Assembly: GCF_900129225.1 (NCBI RefSeq)
Contig: NZ_FQUG01000002.1
Coordinates: forward strand, 248,001 to 312,000
Direction of reading: 5' to 3'
Length of the DNA: 64,000 nt
From: Schwartzia succinivorans DSM 10502
GTDB lineage: Bacteria > Bacillota > Negativicutes > Selenomonadales > Selenomonadaceae
Shown: in pieces, positions 32,872-41,626 of the stretch
How positions within the stretch are numbered: position 1 is the stretch's first letter
Layout of the letters: each line of letters begins with the position of its first letter
Made by a program: the position numbers and the translations under genes
The notes under the pieces: generated by a model
What the model saw: the letters and a program-made list of their open reading frames with translations, nothing else
The model's database searches: none
Told to the model about the DNA's origin: nothing

Positions 32872-33351
32872 TTATTTGTCGGCATTCTCTCTGCGTGCTT
32901 TTTTTTCTTTTTTTGCCTTGCGCTTGCTTGCCAGCTTCTCGGCAGCGGCTTCGTTCTGCTTCTGCTTAGCGTAATCAACGCCCATTTTCATAATCTTATG
33001 GCGTACCGTCATTACAGGATGGCGGACAAGCATTCCTTTGCGGGAGCCTTCCATGATTTCCATGAAGGCTTCATTATGGCCTTCGCCGAAGCACATCATG
33101 TCGCATTTGTCGCAGACAGGCTTCGTTACACCGTAGCGGCAGCGGTTCATCTTCGGGAAGATTATGGAGAGCAGAGCGTTGCATTTCGGGCAGAGCTTGC
33201 CGTCCTTTGTGCCGTGGTTGGAGTTGCAGTAGGTTGCGAAGGACTGCTTTATGTTAGCCTTTTCCTTCGGAAGATTTTGCTTCAGATCCTCGACCGGGTC
33301 CTTTTCCTTTTTGCGGAAGCGCTCCGGAATCAGATTCGATAAAAAACTCAT
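32872..33351 (-). CDS. Nitrous oxide-stimulated promoter / YgbA family protein
   Basis: A 159-residue basic cytosolic protein. The core has an array of cysteines suited to metal binding: YCNSNHG, LCPKCNALL, RCRYG and VCDKCDMMCFG, all typical of the YgbA family, whose E. coli member is under NsrR control and aids recovery from nitrosative stress. Unusual here are the charged N-terminal 30 residues and a Lys/Arg-rich coiled C-terminal tail of about 35 residues. The minus-strand promoter region includes a GTAAA-T-TTTAC dyad at 33385-33395 of unknown meaning. Confidence 0.82.
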   Translation of the reverse strand: MSFLSNLIPERFRKKEKDPVEDLKQNLPKEKANIKQSFATYCNSNHGTKDGKLCPKCNALLSIIFPKMNRCRYGVTKPVCDKCDMMCFGEGHNEAFMEIMEGSRKGMLVRHPVMTVRHKIMKMGVDYAKQKQNEAAAEKLASKRKAKKEKKARRENADK

Positions 33352-33462
33352 TGGATATCACCCTTATAAAAAATTTGCATATACGTAAATTTTACTTGTA
33401 ATAGGAAAGAAAAGCAAGGATTTTTAATGGGGAAGGATTTTGGGATTTTTGTGCGAATATAT

Positions 33463-33475
33463 ATTGTCAGACAAT
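33463..33475 (+). promoter_or_regulatory. GntR/FadR-type palindrome upstream of the transporter-HyuA operon
   Basis: ATTGTC-A-GACAAT, a perfect 13-base dyad of the kind bound by FadR-subfamily GntR regulators (TTGTCNGACAA core). It lies just after a TATATT -10 candidate (33460), over the expected transcription start and 20 bases before the ATG, as for a repressor. No GntR gene is in the window. Confidence 0.65.
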
Positions 33476-33495
33476 GTGATTAGGAGAGTATTGAT

Positions 33496-34869
33496 ATGAC
33501 GACAGGTGTGTTGATAATTTTAGGATTTGTTGTTTTTGCGGCGCTTATGGCAACCAAGAAGCTGCAGACTCTTTTGGCGCTTCCACTGATGGCGGCGTGG
33601 GTATCTGCTGTGTCGGGACTTTCACTGCCGGTGTATCTCAATAATGTGCTGCTTGGCGGAGCAATGAAACTGGGAAGTGCCATGGCTGTTGTCATTTTCG
33701 GCGCGATGTTCGCCCGTGTCATTATGAAGACAGGAATTGCCGATGCACTTATAAAGACCGCTGCCGAGCTTGCAGGAGATCATCCTGTGACCATTGCGCT
33801 TGTTATGTCCCTTGCAACGGTATTCGTGTTCCTGGGAGTAAGCGGTCTTGGCGCGGTGATAATGGTGGGTTCGATTGCTATACCGATTATGACGGGAGCA
33901 GGAATAAAACCTGTGGATGCGGTAGTTCTTCAGCTTTTGGCTATGGGGGTAGGGTTGGCGGCGAATACTGCCAGCTATGGAATCTGGATTGGAATTTTTG
34001 GCGGAGCTGTGATACCGTCATACTATTTGCCGATGTTCACGGCGTCGATTCTTCTGCTTCTTTCGTACCTGTTTATTTATGTGCGTAAGCCGGGGAGCGG
34101 CTCCTTCGGGAATTTCATTATCGGAGTTTTGAAGGGAATTATTTCTCTGCCGTGCAGCTTGTACGGAGCTGTTGTACGTGCGCTCAGACGGAAGCCTTCT
34201 TCGCTGCTCAAAGAAAAAAGATCTGTTCCGGGAGCGGCTTTTCTTGCTCCGCTTATTCCGGTTGTTATTGTGTTCGGCTCAAAAGCTGTATTCGGCTTCG
34301 GCAAGGCTGAGGACGGAATGGTGGACCCCGTTGCCGCGGCAGTTTTCGGTTTTATTTGTGCGTCTCTGTACGCGGCTGTTGTGGTTAGGCCGGAGCAGCT
34401 GGTACAGGTTTTTACAGGAGCGCTGGTTGACGGTATAAAGGATGTGGCGGGAGTTGTTTTTCTGTTCATGGGAATCGGCATGCTGGTGGCGTCTGTTATG
34501 CATCCGCAGGTTGCTGCGGTACTTAATCCTCTTCTGAAATCAGTCGTACCTGAGTCACACTGGGCACTGTTTTTCTTTTTTGCGGTGCTTGCACCTGCGG
34601 CACTTTATCGCGGCCCGCTTAACATGTTCGGAATGGGGGCAGGAATCGCGGTGCTTTTTGTGTCTCTTGGCACGATTCCGGGAGTAGTGCTCTGCGGTAT
34701 TTTCCTTTCGGTAGGAGCAATTCAGGGAGCTGACCCGACGAACTCGCAGAATGTGTGGCTTAGCGGTTTTGCAAATGTCGATGTCAATGATGTGCTGAAA
34801 AGAATGCTGCCCTTCGTGTGGCTGGAGTGCTGCGTCATGCTTCTTTATGTGACACTTACACAATGGTGA
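33496..34869 (+). CDS. Multi-spanning permease (ion transporter superfamily, GntP/CitMHS-like)
   Basis: A 457-residue membrane protein with about 12 hydrophobic segments. Conserved-looking stretches are FLGVSGLGAVIMVGSIAIPIMTGAGI, MGVGLAANTASYGIWIG and QGADPTNSQNVWLSGFANVD. The organisation into two halves with a central cytoplasmic loop (around residues 225-250) suits the ion-transporter superfamily of carboxylate permeases. It is 13 bases from a hydantoinase/oxoprolinase gene, so uptake of 5-oxoproline, a hydantoin or a related cyclic amide is a reasonable inference. AGGAGAG is seven bases before ATG 33496. Confidence 0.78.
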   Translation: MTTGVLIILGFVVFAALMATKKLQTLLALPLMAAWVSAVSGLSLPVYLNNVLLGGAMKLGSAMAVVIFGAMFARVIMKTGIADALIKTAAELAGDHPVTIALVMSLATVFVFLGVSGLGAVIMVGSIAIPIMTGAGIKPVDAVVLQLLAMGVGLAANTASYGIWIGIFGGAVIPSYYLPMFTASILLLLSYLFIYVRKPGSGSFGNFIIGVLKGIISLPCSLYGAVVRALRRKPSSLLKEKRSVPGAAFLAPLIPVVIVFGSKAVFGFGKAEDGMVDPVAAAVFGFICASLYAAVVVRPEQLVQVFTGALVDGIKDVAGVVFLFMGIGMLVASVMHPQVAAVLNPLLKSVVPESHWALFFFFAVLAPAALYRGPLNMFGMGAGIAVLFVSLGTIPGVVLCGIFLSVGAIQGADPTNSQNVWLSGFANVDVNDVLKRMLPFVWLECCVMLLYVTLTQW

Positions 34870-34882
34870 GGAGGGCTGCAGC

Positions 34883-37018
34883 ATGAGACGTGTAAGAATC
34901 GGAATTGATGTTGGCGGTACCTTTACCGATGCCGTGGCAATAGATGATGCAACGCAGGAAATAATCGCAAAGGCGAAGCGCCCCACAACCCATGACGCTA
35001 AGGAAGGCGTCGCGGAAGGAATCATAGAAATCCTGAGAGATATTCTGACGGAGAATAATATTGCTCCCGAGGAGGTTGTGTTTATCGCCCACGGCACCAC
35101 TCAGGCAACGAATGCTCTTTTGGAGGGCGACGTGGCGAAGGTCGGTGTCATAGGCATGGGAAGCGGTTTCTTCGCAGGACGTGCCGCCTCCGATACGGAT
35201 GTGGGAGACATTACACTTGCCCCGGGAAAGTATTTGCGGACGGCACATGCTTTCATCGAGACGGATGAGGCGGAGCCTATGCGTGCGGAAATTTCAAGGC
35301 GTATTGATGAGCTGGCTGAAAAAGGGGCTGCGGTTATAGTTGCCAGCGAGGCCTTTGGCGTTGACCATCCGGAGTCGGAAAGGCTGGTAATGGAGCTTGC
35401 AGGAGAGAAGGGACTGCCGTCGACAGGCGGCCACGAGGTATCCCATCTATACGGGCTCAAGGTCAGAACGCGCACAGCTGTAATAAACGGAAGTCTTATC
35501 CCACGTATGATGGAGACGGCGGACATGACCGAGGAATGTGTCAAGCGCATAAATATCGGAGCACCGCTTATGATAATGCGCTGTGACGGCGGGGTAATGA
35601 CAGCCGATGAGGTGAGAAGACGCCCTATTCTTACTATGCTTTCCGGTCTTGCGGCAGGCGTTGCAGGCGCTCTTATGTATGAAAAACTGTCCAACGGAAT
35701 TTTTCTCGAGGCGGGGGGGACATCTACGGATATTTCTGCCGTACGTGACGGGCGTGTTATGGTAAGGTCGGGAGAGCTTGGCGGGCATAAGATGTATCTT
35801 CGCTCTCTGGATGTAAGAACTCTGGGAGTTGCCGGCGGAAGTATGATACGAGTGGAAAACGGGAAAATTACCGATGCAGGTCCGAGAAGCGCTCATATCG
35901 CAGGCCTTCCTTACGAGGTTTTTTCTCCTAAGCTGAAAAATCCGAGACTTGTCCTGATATCACCATGTGGGGATGATGAGCCGGTTTTCGCGGCGGCAGA
36001 AGGCGCAGATGGACGGCGCGTGTCACTGACTCTCGCGGGAGCAGCGAATCTTCTGGGCAGCGTGCCTGACGGAGACTACGCAAGTGGAGACAGAGAAGCC
36101 GCACTGGCGGCGTGGAGGGTGCTTGGAGATGCGCTGGGAATATCCGCGGAGGAAGCTGCAAAACAGGCGATGGATATTGCAGCATCAAAGGTGCGTGCTA
36201 TAGTGGATGCCCTCGTGCAGGATTATGAAATACCGAAGGATGCGGTGATGCTTGCGGGAGGCGGAGGAAGTGCCGGCGTAATAGTGCCTTACCTGGGAAA
36301 GGTCATGGGTGTGCCGTGGCGGGAGGTGAAAAATGCCCCCATTATTTCAACTATAGGCGTTGCGATGGCTATGGTTACGGAATCTGTAGAGCGTACTGTC
36401 GTGCAGCCTAAGGGCGAGGATGTAAAATCCATTCGGCGTGAAGCAATAGAGCGAGTTATGAAGTCGGGAGCAAAGGAGGAAACTGTCGAGGTCTCCGTAG
36501 AGGTAGACCAGAAGGCAAATATCCTCCGTGCTGTTGCAACAGGCGCAGCGGAGCTTCGTCAGGGAAAGGAAAACGGGACTCTTCCAAGTAAGGCGGAGCT
36601 TTTGGAGACAGCAGCCAAATCAATAGGTGTTCCGTCGGAACAGGTACAGGAAATCGCAGCTCTCGGGCGCTGGCATATTTTTGACGGAATCAGGAGCACG
36701 AAGACCTTCGGCTTTGAAAAATATCATCATGCCGTGCGTGTTATTGACAGAGACGGCGTTGTGCGCCTGCAGCGCGAGGGAATAGGCGCGGTTCTTTCAA
36801 CAAAGGAAAAATTGCAGGAAAGCCTTGATATCCTTCTTGAAGAAACGACGGAATACGGCACCGTCGGCAGTCAGCTGCCGTCACTCTTTGCCTATTATGG
36901 AGAAAAGCAGCTTGACCTTTCGGGACTTGCGACACGTGAGCAGGTAGATGAGGTGCTTGATATGGAGATGGACGGCAGGGAAAAGGATGAGCCTGTAGCA
37001 GTGCTTGCGGTCCTTTGA
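34883..37018 (+). CDS. Hydantoinase/oxoprolinase family protein (HyuA-type)
   Basis: A 711-residue ATP-dependent cyclic-amide hydrolase family member. The N-terminal acetate kinase/Hsp70-like fold begins RIGIDVGGTFTDAVAIDD; AHGTTQATNALLEG and LEAGGTSTDISAVRDGR are the ATPase-type loops, and MLAGGGGSAGVIVPYLG closes the catalytic core near residue 460. The last 200 residues differ from classical HyuA and I cannot assign them. No HyuB partner is present, so this may be a single-subunit form. It follows the permease in an operon under the GntR-type palindrome. Confidence 0.88.
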   Translation: MRRVRIGIDVGGTFTDAVAIDDATQEIIAKAKRPTTHDAKEGVAEGIIEILRDILTENNIAPEEVVFIAHGTTQATNALLEGDVAKVGVIGMGSGFFAGRAASDTDVGDITLAPGKYLRTAHAFIETDEAEPMRAEISRRIDELAEKGAAVIVASEAFGVDHPESERLVMELAGEKGLPSTGGHEVSHLYGLKVRTRTAVINGSLIPRMMETADMTEECVKRINIGAPLMIMRCDGGVMTADEVRRRPILTMLSGLAAGVAGALMYEKLSNGIFLEAGGTSTDISAVRDGRVMVRSGELGGHKMYLRSLDVRTLGVAGGSMIRVENGKITDAGPRSAHIAGLPYEVFSPKLKNPRLVLISPCGDDEPVFAAAEGADGRRVSLTLAGAANLLGSVPDGDYASGDREAALAAWRVLGDALGISAEEAAKQAMDIAASKVRAIVDALVQDYEIPKDAVMLAGGGGSAGVIVPYLGKVMGVPWREVKNAPIISTIGVAMAMVTESVERTVVQPKGEDVKSIRREAIERVMKSGAKEETVEVSVEVDQKANILRAVATGAAELRQGKENGTLPSKAELLETAAKSIGVPSEQVQEIAALGRWHIFDGIRSTKTFGFEKYHHAVRVIDRDGVVRLQREGIGAVLSTKEKLQESLDILLEETTEYGTVGSQLPSLFAYYGEKQLDLSGLATREQVDEVLDMEMDGREKDEPVAVLAVL

Positions 37019-37069
37019 AATACAACAAAATGAAATTTTCAGAGAGATTTTAAAATAGCTTAAATACTA

Positions 37070-37098
37070 TTGCCAAAAGGAAACACAGGGGGTACAAT
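37070..37098 (+). promoter_or_regulatory. Promoter of the fold-III decarboxylase gene
   Basis: TTGCCA at 37070-37075, 17-bp spacer, TACAAT at 37093-37098. The leader of about 75 bases precedes ATG 37180; no terminator separates HyuA from this promoter. Confidence 0.7.
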
Positions 37099-37179
37099 GA
37101 ACGCAAAATAAAGACAAACCGGCATGATGTCCATCGTCAAAAAGCAGTGCCGGGGAGTCCTGCGGAATGGGAGAGTGTT

Positions 37180-38358
37180 ATGAAAAGCTTTCGTCTCACT
37201 GAAAAAGAAATGGTCAGCCTCGCAAAAAAATATCCGACGCCCTTCGTTGTGGTGTCGCTGGAACAGGTTGCTTATAATTACCGCTTTATGCGGGAGCACA
37301 TGCCGATGGTAAATGTTTTTTACGCCATGAAAGCAAATCCGTCCCAAAAAATTCTTGATACAATGGTTGAGCTTGGGGCATCCTTTGATACAGCCTCCGC
37401 AGGGGAGATTGAGACTCTGCACCAAATGGGCGTGCCGGGAGAGCGTATGATTTATGCAAACCCGGTGAAAACAATCGGGGGACTTAAAACTGCCTCACAG
37501 TGCGGAGTACGGAAATTTATCTTTGATGACGCGAGTGAAATAGCAAAGATGGCAGAGCATGTACCGGGGGCAGAGGTTTTGGTGCGTATCCGTGTAAAGA
37601 ATGCAAAGGCACTTGTTGATTTGAACGCGAAATTCGGGGCTGACCCTTCTGAGGCTGTAGAGCTTTTAAGCATGGCAAAAAAAGCAGGACTCAGTCCTGT
37701 GGGAATTGCCTTTCATGTAGGAAGTCAGTCACTTTCCTCGGAGGCGTATATTGAGGCATTGCTTCTTACGCGCCGTCTTTTTGATGAAGCGGAGAAGGCA
37801 GGGATGCACCTCACGATGCTGGACATCGGCGGGGGTTTTCCAATCCCGGGAGAGGACGGAACAGATCCTCATGCCGGGGATATAATGGACGCGGTGGCAC
37901 GGCAGCTTGAGCGGCTGTTCTCCGGGGTTTCCATATGGTCCGAGCCGGGACGCTTTATCTGCGGTACGGCGGTGAATCTTGTTACGTCGGTTATCGGAGA
38001 AAAGGTGCGGAACGGGCAGCAGTGGTATGTTCTTGACGAAGGACTTTACGGAACTTTTTCCGGAGCAATGTACGACCACTGGAAATTTGAGATATGCTCC
38101 TTTAATAAAGGTGAAGCACAAAAAACAACTCTCTTAGGGCCGAGCTGTGATTCCATTGATTTTGTAAAACGCGATGTGATGCTTCCAAGGCATTCCATCG
38201 GAGACCTTATGCTTATCCCGAACTGCGGCTCGTATACCACGGCAAGCGCGACTACATTCAACGGCTTTGCCTTTGCACAGACTGTGTACCGTGAGGATGA
38301 GCCGGAAATATTTGCAATAGGAATGGAGCCTGTACGAAAGCATCTGGCTTATGCCTGA
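37180..38358 (+). CDS. Fold-III PLP-dependent lysine/ornithine decarboxylase
   Basis: About 392 residues, an alanine-racemase-fold decarboxylase of the eukaryotic ODC type. PLP Lys51 is in FYAMKANPS; HVGSQS, DIGGGFPIPG and EPGRFICGTAVNLV bind PLP phosphate; GPSCDSIDF carries the active-site Cys, and DEGLYGTFSGAMYDHW is family-specific. By memory it resembles the Selenomonas ruminantium LDC/ODC (393 residues), which makes the cadaverine that is attached to peptidoglycan and links it to the outer membrane. That would explain a dedicated gene here. It is distinct from diaminopimelate decarboxylase. ATG 37180 has GGGAGAG upstream. No terminator follows, so read-through into the RsbW-like gene is possible. 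Confidence 0.88.
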   Translation: MKSFRLTEKEMVSLAKKYPTPFVVVSLEQVAYNYRFMREHMPMVNVFYAMKANPSQKILDTMVELGASFDTASAGEIETLHQMGVPGERMIYANPVKTIGGLKTASQCGVRKFIFDDASEIAKMAEHVPGAEVLVRIRVKNAKALVDLNAKFGADPSEAVELLSMAKKAGLSPVGIAFHVGSQSLSSEAYIEALLLTRRLFDEAEKAGMHLTMLDIGGGFPIPGEDGTDPHAGDIMDAVARQLERLFSGVSIWSEPGRFICGTAVNLVTSVIGEKVRNGQQWYVLDEGLYGTFSGAMYDHWKFEICSFNKGEAQKTTLLGPSCDSIDFVKRDVMLPRHSIGDLMLIPNCGSYTTASATTFNGFAFAQTVYREDEPEIFAIGMEPVRKHLAYA

Positions 38359-38399
38359 GTATTATTCAAGGCAGGAGCTGATTAGCTGGGGGAATTGAT

Positions 38400-38834
38400 A
38401 TGGCGGACAAAAATTGTATCGAAGGATGGCGTCAGTATAACGCGGATATGAGTGCTTATGAAGAGCTTCGCGATGATGTTCTGAAGGATGCTGAAAAAGC
38501 GGGGCTGAGCGCAAAACGTTTGAACACTCTTGAGCTTGGAGTAGAGGAGATTGCTGTCAATATTATTTCCTACGCATATGAAAACGGTGGCTCTCTTTGG
38601 GTGCGGACATCCAAGGAGGACGGCTTCTTTAAGCTGGAATTTGTCGACCACGGCAAACCCTTTAATCCTCTTGCTGAGGATATGCGTCCCACTGACGGTG
38701 TTCCGTCGGTGGAGCAGGAGGAGGGCGGCTACGGCATTTTTCTCGTGAAGCAGTTTTTCGCCTCGGTGAGCTACACGCACGAGGAAATGTTCGGTAAGAT
38801 GTCAAATCACCTGACAATGGAGCTCTCTGTATGA
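38400..38834 (+). CDS. RsbW-like anti-sigma factor serine kinase / ATP-binding protein
   Basis: A 144-residue GHKL ATPase of the anti-sigma type. The N-box is LGVEEIAVNIISYAY, followed by EFVDHGKPFNPL (G1) and GGYGIFLVKQFF (G2). It lacks dimerisation and sensor domains. In partner switching such kinases bind either a sigma factor or an unphosphorylated STAS antagonist, and phosphorylate the latter. The stop overlaps the ATG of the SpoIIE-type phosphatase, and a STAS protein follows, so the full set is present. No sigma factor gene is visible here. Confidence 0.9.
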   Translation: MADKNCIEGWRQYNADMSAYEELRDDVLKDAEKAGLSAKRLNTLELGVEEIAVNIISYAYENGGSLWVRTSKEDGFFKLEFVDHGKPFNPLAEDMRPTDGVPSVEQEEGGYGIFLVKQFFASVSYTHEEMFGKMSNHLTMELSV

Positions 38835-41020
38835 ATATTAAAAAGATGGGAATCCAAAAACGAATTTTATTTTTACTGCTGGCAACGGGACTGGCAACCT
38901 TTTTGGTTATTTCCGCTGTCTCCTTGGTGAGCCTTTACCAAAGCCGTTCCGATTCACTGGAAACAGGAAGAAACATGGGAGAGACCGTTGCGTCCTTTAC
39001 AGAGGATTTTGCCGCAAGGCAGGCAAAAAAACGTCTCTCGGATGAGGCGGAGGATAAAGCCGAAACCGTTGAGCATATAGTAAAGAGCATCTTGCAGGAT
39101 GCGGACAATCTTGCACGGTCCATGACCGGGATTATGTCGGATAAGGAAACCTATCCGGCGCGGGTGCTCACGACCCCGACGGAAGAAAAAATCCCCGGAA
39201 ATATTGCTTATGTTTATAAGACGACGGGATTTGCTGAGAGATTTCCTTATGATCCGCTGCTTCAGAAGGAACTTGGTACAGCAGCTAATATAGCTGAAAT
39301 ACTGGAATTTATATCCCGGGAATATCAGACAGATACCTCCTGCTACGTTGCGTCAGAGAACGGCTATATGATTTGGGCGGACGGCCTTTCGAAGGGAGAT
39401 ACTCATGCGGATTTGCCCGATGTTTATCTGAAACGTGAATTTAATGCGTTGGTACGCCCGTGGTATATTGCCGCAAAAGAAAAAGGAAAACCTGTCGTCA
39501 CAGATGTTTATGTGTCGGTAGAGGGTGACCTTGAGGTTACATGCGCCGCACCGTATTATGATGGCGGTGAATTTGCCGGAGTTGCAGGAATAAGCACGCC
39601 GCTTGATTCTCTTTATGCACTGGTTCAGGAAAAAAACATGGGAAAGGACAGCATCAATTTCGCTCTGAACCGGAAGGGCTGTGTAGTATTATCTACGCAG
39701 AAAACGGGAACGCTGGCGGTATCTGCAGACACGGATCTGCGCCTTTCGGGTGAGCAGAGTCTGGCCATGGAGGCTGCTTCTATGGCCGCAGGCAAACGGG
39801 ATGTTGCTCTGGTTACTGTTGACGGGGAAGAATATTATCTCGCATACGCTCCAATGCCTTCCATAGGATGGAGCTTCGGCACACTGGTCAAACGTGACGC
39901 AGTGGTCGGCCCTGCAAAGGAGATAAGACACACTGTCATGAGCGAGGCGAAAAAATTCGCTGCCGTTCTGGATGATTTTTTCTTTGGGAATTTTATCCGC
40001 ATGGCTGTGCTGATGCTTTTCATTCTGGCAGTGCTTGTCTACGTCAGCCGCAGGGCTGCGCGGCGTTTTGTTGAGCCGGTTCTTGCACTTTCTGCCGGGG
40101 TAAAGGACATCGCAAAGGGTAATCTAGACAGGAAGCTGGATATAAAAACAGGGGATGAGATAGAAGGTCTCGCCGACAGCGTCAATGAAATGACCGATGA
40201 CCTGAAAAAATACATGGATAATCTTGCGACGGCAACTGCGGATAAGGAACGTATTGCTACGGAGCTTTCACTGGCACAGGGAATACAGGAGGGTATGCTG
40301 CCTCAGATTTTCCCGAAGTTTTCAAACAACCCTCATTTTGACCTCTTTGCCAGCATGGAGCCCGCACGTGAGGTGGGCGGAGATTTCTATGATTTCTACA
40401 GCCTTGATGACGATCATCTGGCTTTGACTATTGCCGATGTTTCAGGCAAAGGTGTTCCTGCGTCGCTATTCATGGTTATCTCGAAAACTATTCTGAAAAA
40501 CGCGGCCCTTTCCATGGGGCAGGCAGCTGACCTGGGACACATGATGGAAATATCGAACCGTCAACTCTGCGAAAATAATGAAGAAATGATGTTTGTCACG
40601 GTGTTTTTCGGGGTTCTGGACGTAAAAACAGGGGAATTTTCCTATGTAAATGCCGGACATAATGCACCATATATAGGCCGTACCGAAGACGGACACACAG
40701 AATGGAGCTCACTTAGTGATGAAAAGAAAAATTACATGGTGGGCGCAGTTGAAAATGCTGTTTACGACGAAAGGAAAATCACGCTGAAGCCTGGAGACAT
40801 GCTTTTCGTATATACAGACGGCGTAACCGAGGCAATGAATGAAAACGGAGAATTGTACACAGACGAGCGCCTTGAAGCAACACTTGGGCGCGTGGCGACA
40901 CCGGATAAAAATGCGGAGACAATTCTTGCCGAAGTCCGTGCGGATGTAGCCGAACACGTAGGTGAGGCGGAGTCTTCGGACGATGTGACGATGCTTGGTA
41001 TAAGATATCTTGGAGCGTGA
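38831..41020 (+). CDS. Cache-HAMP-SpoIIE/RsbU-type PP2C phosphatase
   Basis: A 729-residue membrane sensor phosphatase. TM1 is at about residues 14-34. A large extracellular region (about 40-370) is of the double-Cache type, with RPWYIAAKEKGKPVVTDVY and GVAGISTPLDSLY as its signature. TM2 is near 390-408, then HAMP (VEPVLALSAGVKDIAKGN), a short coiled coil, and the PP2C domain (about 490-729) with EVGGDFYDFY, DVSGKGVPASLFM and SSDDVTMLGI metal-binding motifs. It likely dephosphorylates the STAS antagonist in response to an external small molecule. Coupled to the RsbW-like gene by ATGA. Confidence 0.92.
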   Translation: MNIKKMGIQKRILFLLLATGLATFLVISAVSLVSLYQSRSDSLETGRNMGETVASFTEDFAARQAKKRLSDEAEDKAETVEHIVKSILQDADNLARSMTGIMSDKETYPARVLTTPTEEKIPGNIAYVYKTTGFAERFPYDPLLQKELGTAANIAEILEFISREYQTDTSCYVASENGYMIWADGLSKGDTHADLPDVYLKREFNALVRPWYIAAKEKGKPVVTDVYVSVEGDLEVTCAAPYYDGGEFAGVAGISTPLDSLYALVQEKNMGKDSINFALNRKGCVVLSTQKTGTLAVSADTDLRLSGEQSLAMEAASMAAGKRDVALVTVDGEEYYLAYAPMPSIGWSFGTLVKRDAVVGPAKEIRHTVMSEAKKFAAVLDDFFFGNFIRMAVLMLFILAVLVYVSRRAARRFVEPVLALSAGVKDIAKGNLDRKLDIKTGDEIEGLADSVNEMTDDLKKYMDNLATATADKERIATELSLAQGIQEGMLPQIFPKFSNNPHFDLFASMEPAREVGGDFYDFYSLDDDHLALTIADVSGKGVPASLFMVISKTILKNAALSMGQAADLGHMMEISNRQLCENNEEMMFVTVFFGVLDVKTGEFSYVNAGHNAPYIGRTEDGHTEWSSLSDEKKNYMVGAVENAVYDERKITLKPGDMLFVYTDGVTEAMNENGELYTDERLEATLGRVATPDKNAETILAEVRADVAEHVGEAESSDDVTMLGIRYLGA

Positions 41021-41101
41021 TGATAGTTGCAAAAATATTTGAGCCTCCAACAAAAATTGTTCTGCAACTGCAAATAGCGGTGTGAAAGAGAGGAATTTAG
41101 G

Positions 41102-41437
41102 ATGGCCGGAGAACTGATACAGGAAGAAAGAAAACTGGAGAACGGCTGGACTGTCTGGATGGTCAGAAGCCGTATTGATTTGAAGACAGCTGATGAGGTA
41201 TATAAGCGCGGAGAGGAAATAATAGCGAAGTCGGATAAGACTGCCCTCGACATGTCGGGAGTAGAATATCTTTCCAGCGCCGGAATCCGTGCTATGCTCC
41301 GCCTGAACAAGCTGGCACGTAAAAGCTCAAAGGAGTTTACGGTGGTCGGAGCTAATGGCATGCCCAAGGCTGTGCTTGAGGACAGCGGGATGGATGTGCT
41401 TTTGAAGGCAAAGGAATCTGTTGATGAATTAATTTGA
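41102..41437 (+). CDS. STAS-domain anti-sigma factor antagonist (RsbV/SpoIIAA-like)
   Basis: A 111-residue single STAS domain. The predicted phosphorylation region is ALDMSGVEYLSSAGIRAMLR with Ser in SSAG. Located 82 bases after the phosphatase gene, with a separate RBS (GAGAGGAATT-like) and no terminator in between, so it belongs to the same partner-switching set. The second STAS protein of the window (46539) is more distant. Confidence 0.9.
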   Translation: MAGELIQEERKLENGWTVWMVRSRIDLKTADEVYKRGEEIIAKSDKTALDMSGVEYLSSAGIRAMLRLNKLARKSSKEFTVVGANGMPKAVLEDSGMDVLLKAKESVDELI

Positions 41438-41478
41438 GGCATTACAAAGTCCTGAATACGTTTCGTTTTATCTGTAGA

Positions 41479-41510
41479 AAAGCGGGAGAGTTTGCTTTCC
41501 CGCTTTATAT
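41479..41510 (+). terminator. Terminator after the partner-switching genes
   Basis: Stem AAAGCGGGA / TCCCGCTTT with a 10-base loop and an AT-rich tail (ATATAAT) in place of a full T run. Confidence 0.7.
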
Positions 41511-41626
41511 AATGTAGAATATCTACATAATTATTTTTTATCTTTTACATTTGACAGACTGACTGTTGTAAAAGAACTTGCAGCAGTATGCATATATTTG
41601 CATGTTGTTTTGAGGGAGTGTATTAA

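Noticed and set aside
41514-41556. Clear promoter for the DegS-like kinase
   Set aside because: TTGACA at 41551 lacks a -10 at 16-18 bases, and the dyad at 41514 is upstream of it, so I mention both but do not call a promoter.
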